Source: Poa pratensis (lineage: Eukaryota; Streptophyta; Magnoliopsida; Poales; Poaceae). From it: DNA of 64,000 nucleotides. The notes under the pieces are model-generated. The model was given only the letters and a program-made list of their open reading frames with translations, was not told where the DNA came from and did no database searches. The stretch covers positions 20,990,747 through 21,054,746 of the forward strand of contig CAMZMU010000075.1 of the NCBI GenBank assembly GCA_947311845.1. Reading direction: 5' to 3'. Below are positions 11,901-23,900 of this stretch, piece after piece (the first letter of the stretch is position 1; each line of letters begins with the position of its first letter). Both the position numbers and the translations under genes were made by a program.

Positions 11901-14900
11901 TACGCTCTTCTGCGTTCGAAACTGAGTAATTTGGTTGAAACAAGGATATTACTTCGTCATCCAATGGTTATGAATGTATAAATTTGTTTTTTTTAAACCG
12001 GGCAAGAGACTTAAATCTACTCAGGATAGCCTCTCAAGATAAAACAATGCATATATATTTTATATGTAATTATAAGACATCTATAAAATTCTCATATCTT
12101 AATCAATACCAAGAATTCCAATGGGCAAACCTCTCAGATGATCACAAAGATTGCCTCGAGACATGTACTCATAAACCAGTGCCAAATGGTCCTTCTCCAA
12201 GCAGTAACCAACCAAAGAAACTAGATTCCTGTGATGCACCTTTGTCAAGCTATTGACCTATGTAATGATACAGAGGCATAGATGTCTTAATTTGCATGTA
12301 GACTCAATGCCATAGCGACTTCCCAACTTACTTTCAAATTGCATCTTTTATCAACTTTGGAAGAAATACCTCAGCTAAGAACTCATCAAGCCCACGAGTT
12401 GATGATTCAGAACGCATCTTGACAGCAACCTCACTATCGTCTTCTAAACGACCGTAGTACACGAGACCAAAACCTCCTTGTCCAATGAACCGTTCAAATT
12501 TATTAGTAAACTTTTCCAGCTCCCTGTAAGTGAATCGACGATTCTCAATATTTTCTGGGTGATCCCCATGACCTTTTGTACTTCCTGGAGCATTCTGAAG
12601 CTCCGACTTTCTGTCATGTTTAGAAACTGGTTGAAAAAAAATGTTAGTTATACACAGAAACACTTAATATAGTAAATCTTAATTACTAACTAATGGATGT
12701 AATTACATATTGTTGAAAGAGAGGAGCATACACACTTTTAGGATTTCTCTTCCCTCTCCAGATAAAATATGAAAGAACAAGTACAGCCACTGCCACCATT
12801 GGAACCACTACCGAAATAGATATTATAGCGGTTCTATTTCTTGATGGAGGTGGACTTACTGTTTTGTTGCACATATCTTCGCCAGATTCGTACCTGAAAT
12901 AGCGAAATTACATCAGATAATCAGTTTAGGCTTACTTTGTTACTAAAAGCAAACATGAATGCATATGCATAGAAAAGAAAACTTCAGGAAGAAAACCCAA
13001 ACCTGAAATCGAGGGATCCCGCATTTCTTTTACAGAAGGAATCTGGAATTGGGCCACTCAGATCGTTCCCAGACAAATTTCTGTAGAAAGTAACATGTAG
13101 TTTTTGACACTCAACGATATTTTTCTTTAGCATTGTAACAACTGCAACAAAATAGAAGACCTCTCAAGTGGATCACGTTGGTGCACTTCACTCGTGAGTA
13201 CAGGTAAAAGGGACTCCCCATTCATGTCAAATGGAGATGTCAGATATTATGTATAGTCGAACAGAGCTATAAAGGCTAAATCGATGAAAATCAATGGAAA
13301 TTACCATAGAACAATTGTTCTACGGTTCAGTGCCTCAAAAAAAGAGCTATAAAGGCGAAGTATGCTGCACTTTCACATACTTTCTCATAATCCACTAATC
13401 AACTTTCAAGAGAGAGCACTTTGGAGTGGAGACATGTGGGTATGAACAAGTCTAGAACATTTTGTCCAAAATTTGTATATACCATATGCAATTATCTAAT
13501 AAACTTACAGAAATTGGAGTTCTGTGAGAAATGTGAAGTTAACAGATATCGGTCCATGCAAGTTACTATTAGATAGATCCCTGCATGAAAATTAACACTC
13601 CAATGTAAGGCAAAGGCTACACATTTGCACATGCAACATGAAAGTGCATCAAATAATACTCACAAAGATATTATCCTTGTAGTGTTTTCCGTTATGTTGC
13701 TACATTTCACGCCATCCCATGCATATTTTGTTGGAAAACATGGATCCCCCATCCAGTTTTTCTTTACTCCGTACTCGAGTTTGATACTCATCATTGCGTC
13801 GACTACCATAGCCAAGTGAAAAAAAAGGAGTGGTAAGTAAAAAAAGTTTGATCATCCTCATGAAACAACTTGTTGATCACTGAATGCAAGTATGCAGTTT
13901 GATGATGGTTCGTCCTGCCGATTGCAACTTTTGCCTGCTTAGATTGGTACTATTGTTTTGTGTGCTACCCGATATTTAGCTCAACCTTCTCTAAATACAG
14001 GGAGCACACAAAAATTACACTCAATGCAAGAAGGGTTACACACACAAGAAAATGCATGTTTAGGAAACAAAATTTGAGATGCCGCCATGTGAACTATATG
14101 CACAATCAACGTATGCATGAATCGATGCAGAGGCTGGGCTCCCTTTTCGAAAAGAAAAACATAATCTGGCAAGGTGGGATCGACTCTTCACTCTTCATTG
14201 GGACAACCCTGGGTTGCCATTTAAACAGACACCTTAACAGCATACAGGTTAACATCCATGTTTGTAATAAAGAAGGAAGAGTTGATCATGACCATATCAC
14301 TTATTTATCCCTAAGAAAAATTGCATTAAGAAGAAGTTTAAAACCCTAGAATGGCTAATATTTTTCTCTATTTTAAATTCTCTCACTAGTAGAAAATAGG
14401 CCTTCTGTTCGGAGCTTTAGTCCCGACCGTGTTTGGATCCGGGACTAATGTGAGCATTAGTCCCGGTTCGACGCCACACGGGTACGGCCAGCTTTAGTCC
14501 CGGGTCAAATGGGACCTTTAGTCCCGGTTGGAGAGGGTTGCGGGCTGGTGATTAGTCCCTTTGAAACTATTGCTTCCTATACCAAGATACACCTATTTGT
14601 CGAATATGAGAACTTTATCACAAACTATGCCGTGAGAATTGCCATAACTTGGTCATTTGGCTTGAAACTTAGAGATGTTTATACATGATATACCTTTTTG
14701 TGAAGATTGTTTTTGAACAATTTGTCAAAAATCAAGTTTATCATTTTTCATAGCAACTAGTAAAGATAAAAGGACTCCATGCCAGAGGATTTCTTTTTTT
14801 TGAAATTTTTTTCACTTTGGATTACTTTCGGAAAATCAGCATAAACTCATTTAACTAGGCGAAATTAGATAGAAATCAAGAAAATTCCCAATACTTGGGG

Positions 14901-17900
14901 GATTATCCATCAAATGTGGACTACTCTTTGTGAGAATTAGATGGGTGTTATTTTACACCATATTTTTTGTACTTGGCTCACAAAAAAAGTCATTTTTTCC
15001 ACTTAGAAAAAACAAAATGATATTTATAAAAATAATATGAAAAATCCCTTTGGAACCATTGCTTTCTATACCAAGATACACCTATTTGTCGAATATGAGA
15101 ACTTTATCACAAACTATGCCGTGAGAATTGCCATAACTTGATCATTTGGCTCCATGCTAGAAGTTTTTTTTCATAGCAAGTTTATCGATGTTTCTGTGAT
15201 GCAAAAGATGATATGGATGGCATATTTATATTTCTCTCATTTTTCTAATCAATTTAGATATTTTATTTATCAAATTTTGATTTACGGATTTAAAGATATG
15301 GATTATTCCATATTAAATATTATTACTTAATCACTGTTATTTATTCAAAAAATATTATTACATAATCATTGTAATTTATTAAAAACATATTATTACATAA
15401 TCATTATTATTCATTCAAATAAAATTTTGAAATTTTAAACAATAAAAAATATAACACCATGACTCAGGGTTAATATTGTTGATATGATATTAATATCAGT
15501 AAGTTCTAACTTCTCATTTGGAAGCTAATTTGAAAGGAACTCAAAAGTTAAGCGTGCTTTAGTCCCGATTTGGTAGTCCGGTTGTATAACCAGGACTAAT
15601 GGCGCTTAACAACCGGGATTAAAGGCCATTTTTCTACTAGTGTCTAAGAAAGGTCTATTTTTTTCCAAATATATTATTTGGAGATTCTATAGTATATCAA
15701 GAAGTCCCATGATATTTTCATAACTTTCTCAATAGTTTTGAACGTTCAATTAAATAATAAAAGAAAATGGGCCACAGCCTCCCCTCGCGGGTATCAAATA
15801 ACTCTCTACCGCTCTGACCGGCCGTCCACTTTCTCTCACCGAAGGGTGGGGGCCACCTGTCAGTTTTGTCTTATCCAGCGCACAACTGCGTGTGCCGGCT
15901 TGCTGTTTCCCGCCACACGTCGCTGGCGCCGACGTTGTAAGCTTGACGACCTGCCGAGGAGAGCCCGAGGTCCGCATGTCTCCCCGCCTTTTATCCCCAA
16001 CTCCACTTCTCCCTCTCGCTCACACTTCCGACATCTTCGTCACCACCAGCGCGTGGCTTCGCCACCACGACCTCCCTCTCATCCGGCTAGTCCTCGTTGA
16101 AGCTCCACCTCCACGGCTCCACTCCATTTTCGTCCTCGCAGAAGGAATCGTCTCAGGGCGTCGGAATCGAGCGCACGATCGCCGTCTTCCTCACATCTCG
16201 CCGATCTGCCGCCGCACGAGATTGTGTAGCCTCCATCCCACCTCTATCCTCACTGAGCAGGCCATCGTCTTCGGGGTGAGCTACCCGGTCGAAAGGACTT
16301 CTCTCCGTGCTCTGTGACGAGCTGTTGTCGCGCACCTCCGTTCCCAGCCGTTTGGGAGCATCCATCCCCGTCTTCGGTGACCATTGTGCCACGTGTCACC
16401 AACCAACGACACAGAGTGCCGTTACGCTCAAGATCCTTTGGGCATCTCCAACCGTTTGGCCCCCCCAGCGTATCTGCCGGCGCCTTTCGGCGCATCCGCC
16501 GGCGGTCCCAGGGGCCTGGGGAGGGCGTAGTTTCCAGCCGCGCGCCTAGGTTTTGGCCCTCAGGCGAGCAAATTTGAATTTTCATTGTTCCCGCTACATA
16601 AAAAAACAACAATAGTTCGACAGTCTCGGCGATCACAACATTCAAAGTTCGGCGATCGATCAACAGTCACAGTTCGGCGATCGCATCAAAAAAGCCACAT
16701 TCGGCAACACAGAGATGTGGGAATCAAATGGTCGAAGGCATCTCCTCCGCAGCCTGCTCGACAGAGCTCGACGACGGCGACGGTGTGATCGATGTAGTTG
16801 GGGTGGCAGTAGGTGAAGAACAAGGCGGCGAGTGGACGAAGTAGTCGCGGCCGAGCTCGGCGTGGTGGATGCAGTTGAGGCAGAGATCGGCGTGTCACCC
16901 GCGGGGTTTGCTGCCGGTGCTCGCATCTGGTTCAAGATCGCGCCGCTCTCGGGCGAACTTGAACCTCCTCTTGAATGCCATGCCACTTGTTGCAAGCTGC
17001 CTGGATGACCGCCCAATGGTTCGCCATGTCCTACTCGCCGCGGTCCATGTAAATCGACACGAACTCGGGATCAACGATCTTGCGCTCATCGAACGCAATC
17101 TTCACCCTCCTCCAATAGTTGTCGGTGTTTTGGTTCACGCAGGTGATCGGATCCACGCTCACAACCTTCCATGCTTCGGCGAGGCACTCATCTTCTTTCG
17201 GGGTCTACTTGATGCAAGGCTCGGCCGGCTTTCCCTTGGGCACTCTCTTCTTCTTCTTCTTCCCCTTGGTTGCCGATTCTTCCTCTTTGGCACCGCCTTC
17301 CTCTGCATCGGGCTCGGCTCCCTCCTGTTGCGAATCAAGCACATCGGTTTCTTGCTACGACTCCATATAACCGGTCTCCTGCTGCGAATCCATGCCGACT
17401 TGTGTGTAGAACCCAGGGGCGGCCGCCGATGCAATATCGAGCCGGTTGCGATGATCTCCGTCCATGTAGGTTTCGCCCGATGACATTCCGCCGAGCACGC
17501 AGGGGGCGTCGTGTGGGGCGAAGTGGAGTGGACCACGGCGCATCGTCGGCGAGGTTGAGTAGCTCGGCGAGCCTCCATAGACGTCGGCGCTGAAGACGAA
17601 AGGGCCTCGCGGATGAGGGCAGTGCGGGAAGGCAATGTTGGGGTTGAAGCCGCCGTGCGGGTGACCGTCGGCGTACTGAGGAGACGGCGATTAATTCCAC
17701 CCACGTGGCGACGGCGACGGGGTGAAGTTCTTCGGCGAGGCGACGCTTGCTTGGCTGCTCCACACGTCGGCCGGCATGTACTAAACTGGAAACCCATGCC
17801 GCATCATGGGCATCTTCGGCGCAACACTCCTCTCCATGGTCTGCGTCTCCTCCTCCTCCTCGTCGACGTCGACCGCCTCGGCCGCCGCTACCTCAGCCGC

Positions 17901-20900
17901 CTTCCTGGCCTTGAACTTCTCGTCCCTCTTCCGCCGGTCAGTAGAGACCGTCGCACACCGCTTCACTTCGTCCGCCCAAGCAGTGTTGGTCCAGCCCGAC
18001 GGCTTCTGCTTCGGTGCCCTAGGCTTCCTCGGCTTTTTCGGCTCCTTCGGCGACATATCAGCGTCGGTGACTCGAGGAACTGTAAACTTCTTCGGCGGCA
18101 TAGCGGCGAGATCTGGGGCGGGATAGAAATGGCGGGAGCTGTGGGCAGGGAGGGGGCTATGTGGGAATAAAAAGAGAGGGAAAACAAAAAAAAGGGAGGG
18201 AAACTCGCCTTGTCTCGCCGGCAGAGCTGGCCCACCCAGCTTTTCGCTTCAGCCGGCGCCCTAGGCGCCCCAAGCGCGCTGGGTTTGGCTTGGGTTCGCC
18301 GGATGAAGTTTGGGCCAAATTCGGTAAAAAGTGAGGTCCTGGGGAGCTGAGTGGGAGGTTTTTCTTCCGCCGGCGCAAAAAAAGGCCCCCGGGGGGCCTC
18401 GCGGGGGACGGCTAGAGATGCCATATAATACTTATAAATAATTCGTAAAAATTGCCATATAATATGTCAAAATGTTCATAAAATGTAAGCTATCTATTTA
18501 TGCTTAAATCATGCATGTTTGAATAACTAATCACATCTATTATATACTTAAAACACAGGATAACCAATGGTTAGGATTAATCGAAACCAAACAACAAAAA
18601 AACAACGGTTTAGATTTGATGAGAAAACGCGAGAGGGCATAGAAAGAGGCGTACGGAGCCGTAGAGGGCAAGGAGAGTAACCACGCCATCTAAGAAGTCC
18701 TTTTGTCATACGATCCGTGTTAGAGACAGAAAATAAAAACAAGTAGAGAAGTGCGCATCCGTACAGAGAAAGGAGATTAGCAACACACCCGTTTAAAAAA
18801 TTATTTTCTCATCGATCTGGATGGTCAATAAACAAGATGCGTATCATCTTGGTTTACCTTCCGGGCTGCTTTAGAAGGATCGTGAGTTTAAATATGTACA
18901 AACTACGGGACGGAAACAGAACCTGACTTGGAAATAGAAGTCGCCAAGCTCGACTCGAGTTGGAACACATGCGACGACGTCGTGCGCTTATGACGATCCA
19001 TCAAGTACAAGCCCGACGGATCGACGGCACGGCAGCGTTGCATACCGGTGTCCTTGACGACACGATCAAGTACAAGCCTAGCGAGTAGCGAATCGAGGCA
19101 GCGATGCATATGCATCCATGACGATCCAATCAAGTACAAATCCGGCGGATCGACGACACGGCAGCGATGTATGCTGCCGTCCATGACGATTCCATGAAGT
19201 ACAAGCTCGGCGGATCCACAGCAGGGCAGCGATGCATACAGCACGCGCTCATGCGATGCATACCGGCATTCATGACCATCCCATGAAGTGCAAGCCCGGC
19301 GAATTGTCGAGCCATGCGTGCGTCTACGATGATCCAATCAAGTACAAGCCGGCGGATCGACGACAGCGATGTATACTGACCCTTCCATCAAGTACAAACT
19401 CGGCGGATCGACGGCACGAACAGTCCTAGCAAAGAAAACGAGCTTCATGCCGTTCTGGCCGAGGTACAGTGAGTGCACGCCTCGCGACTCGCGAGCATTG
19501 AGCTCCCGACCAGATGATAGAAGACATCACGGCAGGAACTGGCGAGGAGGCCGTCCGCCTGGAGTACTCAACCAGATCGCGCACTCATGACGCATGAACC
19601 CCAACCATGATTTGATAGCAACACAGACAATACGGATCACCGACGTTAGCACGTCCAGCGGTAGCTAATATCGGGTCGATCAACAGCTTCATTTTTGTTT
19701 TAGTTGTATACATATACAACTTTCTTACTTCTCTTAGGAACAACCTACAAAGATCTCCTGATGGTGTTCCCCAACAGCACTAGCTGAATCTTTATTTTCA
19801 AGTCCATCATGTGCCAACACATATTTTATCTCATGATTGTTGATTTAGAAGAGGAGGACGTGCAGCGGATCTTTCAGAAAATTTGATGGCCGACGTCTTC
19901 TTTGAGGCTGCCGCGAGGAAGAGAGGCGGACTGACGATGCAGCTGTTCAGTTCCTCGACACCGTCGAAACTTCCTACGCCGAATCACCGGGCAAGAATTT
20001 ATGTACCCTCAAGTTTTCTGCTCTAGATATAACTTTACATGCACTTACTGGATTGATGGCATGCGTTCCACTTCATAATTAGGATAGATCATGGATGTCA
20101 GCAACACAACAATCAAGTTTTTCACTCTCTGCTTAATTGTGCACAGAGTTATTGTTGCGACTGCTTTGTGTTTTTTTTACTGGGAGGTGTATTAGGACCA
20201 ACTATAGAACACAACGAGGTATAATTGTTGATGCCTTTCTTATATATTTCTACCGGCCGTTAGCCTAAATAATTGCTTATTTCAATTTCTTAACAATGCC
20301 ATGCATGTATTTGAAAAGCCCTATAAATAGTACTGCATTATTTCTCTTTATTTTTGTTTGCATGTACAATTTACTTGGATTTGTTTAGTTGTGACTTCTA
20401 AGTCTGGAATCCAGATTTTGTTTGATAACTTCCACTGAATATACAATGTAATTAAATTTCCGTAGCAGGGAAAGAAACATGCACGGAGGTAGTATAGAGA
20501 CAAATGTTGAAATAAGGCATGACCTATGATAATTGGAGTAGAGGTAATACTGAAGATAAACCCGGAGGTAGTATGGCAATATAGGGTTTTGCACGTCGGG
20601 GCCGTATGTCGAAACCACATGTTGTTCAATTCAAAACGTATGGTCCCAATAATCTAATAAATAAAAATAAGATAAATAGTTTCACAAAATGGTATCAGGT
20701 TTTTTCTATCATAATTTTGCACTACACTCTTTGCCTACTCAGATACTGAGTTGTGTACTGTTAAATGCTAAAGAAGCAAAAGAAAATATGATTAATTATT
20801 TAGGACATGCCCAAATAACAAACAAATTATGTTTCAAATATGACTATGGGTAGCGAGTCTAGCCGCGCAAATGCGAGACCCACCCTGCTAAGAGGTATGT

Positions 20901-23900
20901 CTATATTTTTCTCCTGAAATTTTTCTCAACATAGACATCTTTACAATGAGCTGTAAGAGAGTAGGATGAAGTTTCAAATACTTGGAGATCCTGAATTTTA
21001 AGAGCAGTCTAAAACTTTACCCTGAGTTGTTAATATGATCAAAACTTGGATGCCAACAAATGCACCAAATAATAAGCAGACAAAGAATTAATGTTTTGTC
21101 TTCATTAGTCAATTACAATTTGCTGTATTTACTTAGGATTGGCTGCTTATTACAGGGATCAAATACATCTCTTTCCGTGTTCTCACTTAGGCCGCCTCAT
21201 GCTCTTCAGTGTATAAAAAACAAGAGTTAATTTTGTTGGGGAGAAGGTTGCACTATTTTGCTTGCTCCCAGCTCACTTTTCAGCTGCAGCCTGCATGTCC
21301 TTTTTGAGCTAAAATCCTTCAGGTACGTGGCCATCAATCCATTGTACACAAGCTGTTTTGTAGAATTGATGGATAGTGTAACTACGCAGTTTTTTGTTGC
21401 ATTAGTGGCACTTAAGTTCACTTCACGGCATAATATTTACAAGTTAGTAATTATTACTCAAAAGTCATGCTTTTATTGTACATTTTCCATATTAATTGAT
21501 CTGATGTCCCAATGATACTAAGATGTGAAATTGTGGAATTGTAAGATCTTCCCGTTTTTCATTGATGCGGATACAGTTGGTTATATTTGTCGGAATGCAG
21601 GAGGTCACTTAAAATGCATGAATGTTGGGGTACCTCTCACAACACATATACATGGAACAGATGTACTATGCTCCGAGGATGCAGGTCGCTATAGCTTAGA
21701 GGAGAAAATCATCTTCCTTCTTGATTCTCGAGGAGATGTCTCTATGGAAGTAAATTTTTATTTTTGAAGGCATACACTCCAAGCTTTACTTTCGCTTATG
21801 TAATCGATGATGTACGATTATGGCTTTGAAATAAAATGCGCCGAAAATTTTGCGTTATAAATACCTCTTTGGTTCAATTAATTGCATATTAGTTCTACTA
21901 TAAGGATGGGTAAATAAATATAACATCATATAAGGACAAATCATACGCCAAAGGAATAATATCACGGTACTTGATGAGTATAACCCCACATTATGTTATT
22001 TCTCTTATTACAACGTTGGGTTGAATCAAATAACATTAAAATAAGGAACTCGAACATCCGAGAAAGAGATAATATAAAGGTACTTGGTGATTCTAGCCGC
22101 GTAAATGCGCGGGCCACCCAGCTAGTTGTGTTTATTAGAATAACAAGTGGGTCTTTCCTTCAATCACGGAGATAGAAATAATGCTATATTTTATGCAAAT
22201 TGTTTGTAATGTTATAGGGTTATTTATAGAACCTTTAAAATGCCATGTCATATATCATTGCGTTCATTGCATCGGCTCGCTATATTCAGTGTGTTCTTTC
22301 TTACCGGTATTTGGTTATTCGTGATAGAGAATTAGATATCGATCCCGAACTTGAGTTTGACACCTCAGAAGAACAGTACCCGGTCCCTTACAGACCAGGC
22401 AAGAGTAAACTTACTTTGAGCATCTCCGAATAGTATGATCTGAAACTTACTTTGAGTTCAACGATATAACTGCATGCGTGTTGGAGGGTGGTTTGGATGA
22501 CGACGGCTTGAGCTCATTGTATGAGTTAAAAGCATCCAGTCGGAAATCCAAATCTAACTCCAACAAGGTGTCCCGGAAACGGGCAAAGTTATCCAAATCC
22601 CCCACGGTTTCCCAATGAATGGCATGTTCGCAAATAGCAGAGGTCTTGGTGACTTGGCTAAACATTTGCACTTTGCTGGCAGCATTCGGGACCATAATTT
22701 GGATTTCTTAGCTATTTCTGAGACGGGAAGACGCGAGTTCTCGCAATCTCTATTGAACCGACTTTCAGGCGGCATAGATTTTGAGTGGTACTCGCGTCCT
22801 CCCCATGGCCGCTCCGAGGGCATTTTACTAGGTATCAGGACTGACACCATGGAAGTGTTGGAGGTTATGGATGGTGATTTTCATATAAAATTGCATATCC
22901 GTAATAAATCCGACAACTTCACTTGGAGTCTTGTTGCCGTGTATGGGCCGGCCCAGGAGGTGGCTAAGACTGCTTTTCTCTGTGAAATGGTAAACTTGGC
23001 AAAAGATAACCCTCATCCTATGATCATTGGAGGGGATTTCAATTTGCCTCGTTTCCCATTCGAGGAAAGTAGAGGTCGTTTCGACAACCGTTGGCCTCTT
23101 TTGTTCAACGCAGTTATTGACAGCTTGAACTTAAGAGAGATCACAATGGTCGGGAGCCAATTTACTTGGGCCAATTCTCTCCCGGAACCCACATACGAAA
23201 AGCTAGACCGTGTACTGATGGATACTGATTGGGAATCTAGGTTCCCATTGGTGTCGGTACGGGCTCTCGAACGTATTGAGGGATTGTCGGACCATGCTCC
23301 CATTCTGTTGACCACTAGCATGCCTAGACCACAGTGTAAACCACGTTTCAAATTTGAAATCAGGTGGCTACATCGTGAGGGCTTCCATGAGATGGTTAAA
23401 CGTGTTTGGGAAAGACCGGTTGCTGGCGACACGCCAATTCAGAGGTGGAACAATAAGATTCGTGCTTTACGCACACACCTCGTTGGTTGGGCTCGCCATA
23501 CTTCTGGTTTACTTAAAAAAGAAAAGATACGACTTTCCTCCATAATCGATGCACTAGAGGCACTAGCAGAAGTTCGTCTGTTATCCGCGCAAGAGATTGA
23601 GCTAAAGAGTCAATCAAATGCACAGATAGCGAAACTTTTGCGGGAGGAGGAGTTAAAATGGTACCAAAGATCCAAAGCCCAATTTATCCTAGAAGGAGAT
23701 TCGAATACCCGCTATTTCCATAGTATTGCCAATGGCAGGCATAGGAAAAAGCGTATTCACTCTCTTATCCAGGAGGAGGGTACGATCGAGGGCCATGAAC
23801 AACTAAAGTCGTATATCACAAATTATTATAAAGGTCTGTTCGGAGCCCCCGAGGAAGGAAACTTCACTTTGGATGAGTCTCGAACAGAGGATATACCACA

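Larger units (their letters stand above)
18536..22125 (+). mobile_element. Helitron-like region (one element, or two adjacent)
   Basis: At 18536 the sequence A/TCTATTATATACTTAAAAC has the look of a Helitron 5' terminus. Two similar 3' termini follow in the same orientation. At 20858-20889 is TAGCCGCGCAAATGCG...CCACCCTGCTAA, and at 22092-22125 TCTAGCCGCGTAAATGCGCG...CCACCCAGCTAG, followed by T. CTAG with a nearby GC hairpin and insertion between A and T are Helitron hallmarks. The first tip has a mutated last base. I cannot decide which 3' tip pairs with the 5' end. No RepHel gene is present. Confidence 0.4.

Noticed and set aside
15892..16317. 141-codon plus-strand ORF in intron 3
   Set aside because: Overlaps ORFs in other frames, has no motif and fits GC-rich random sequence.
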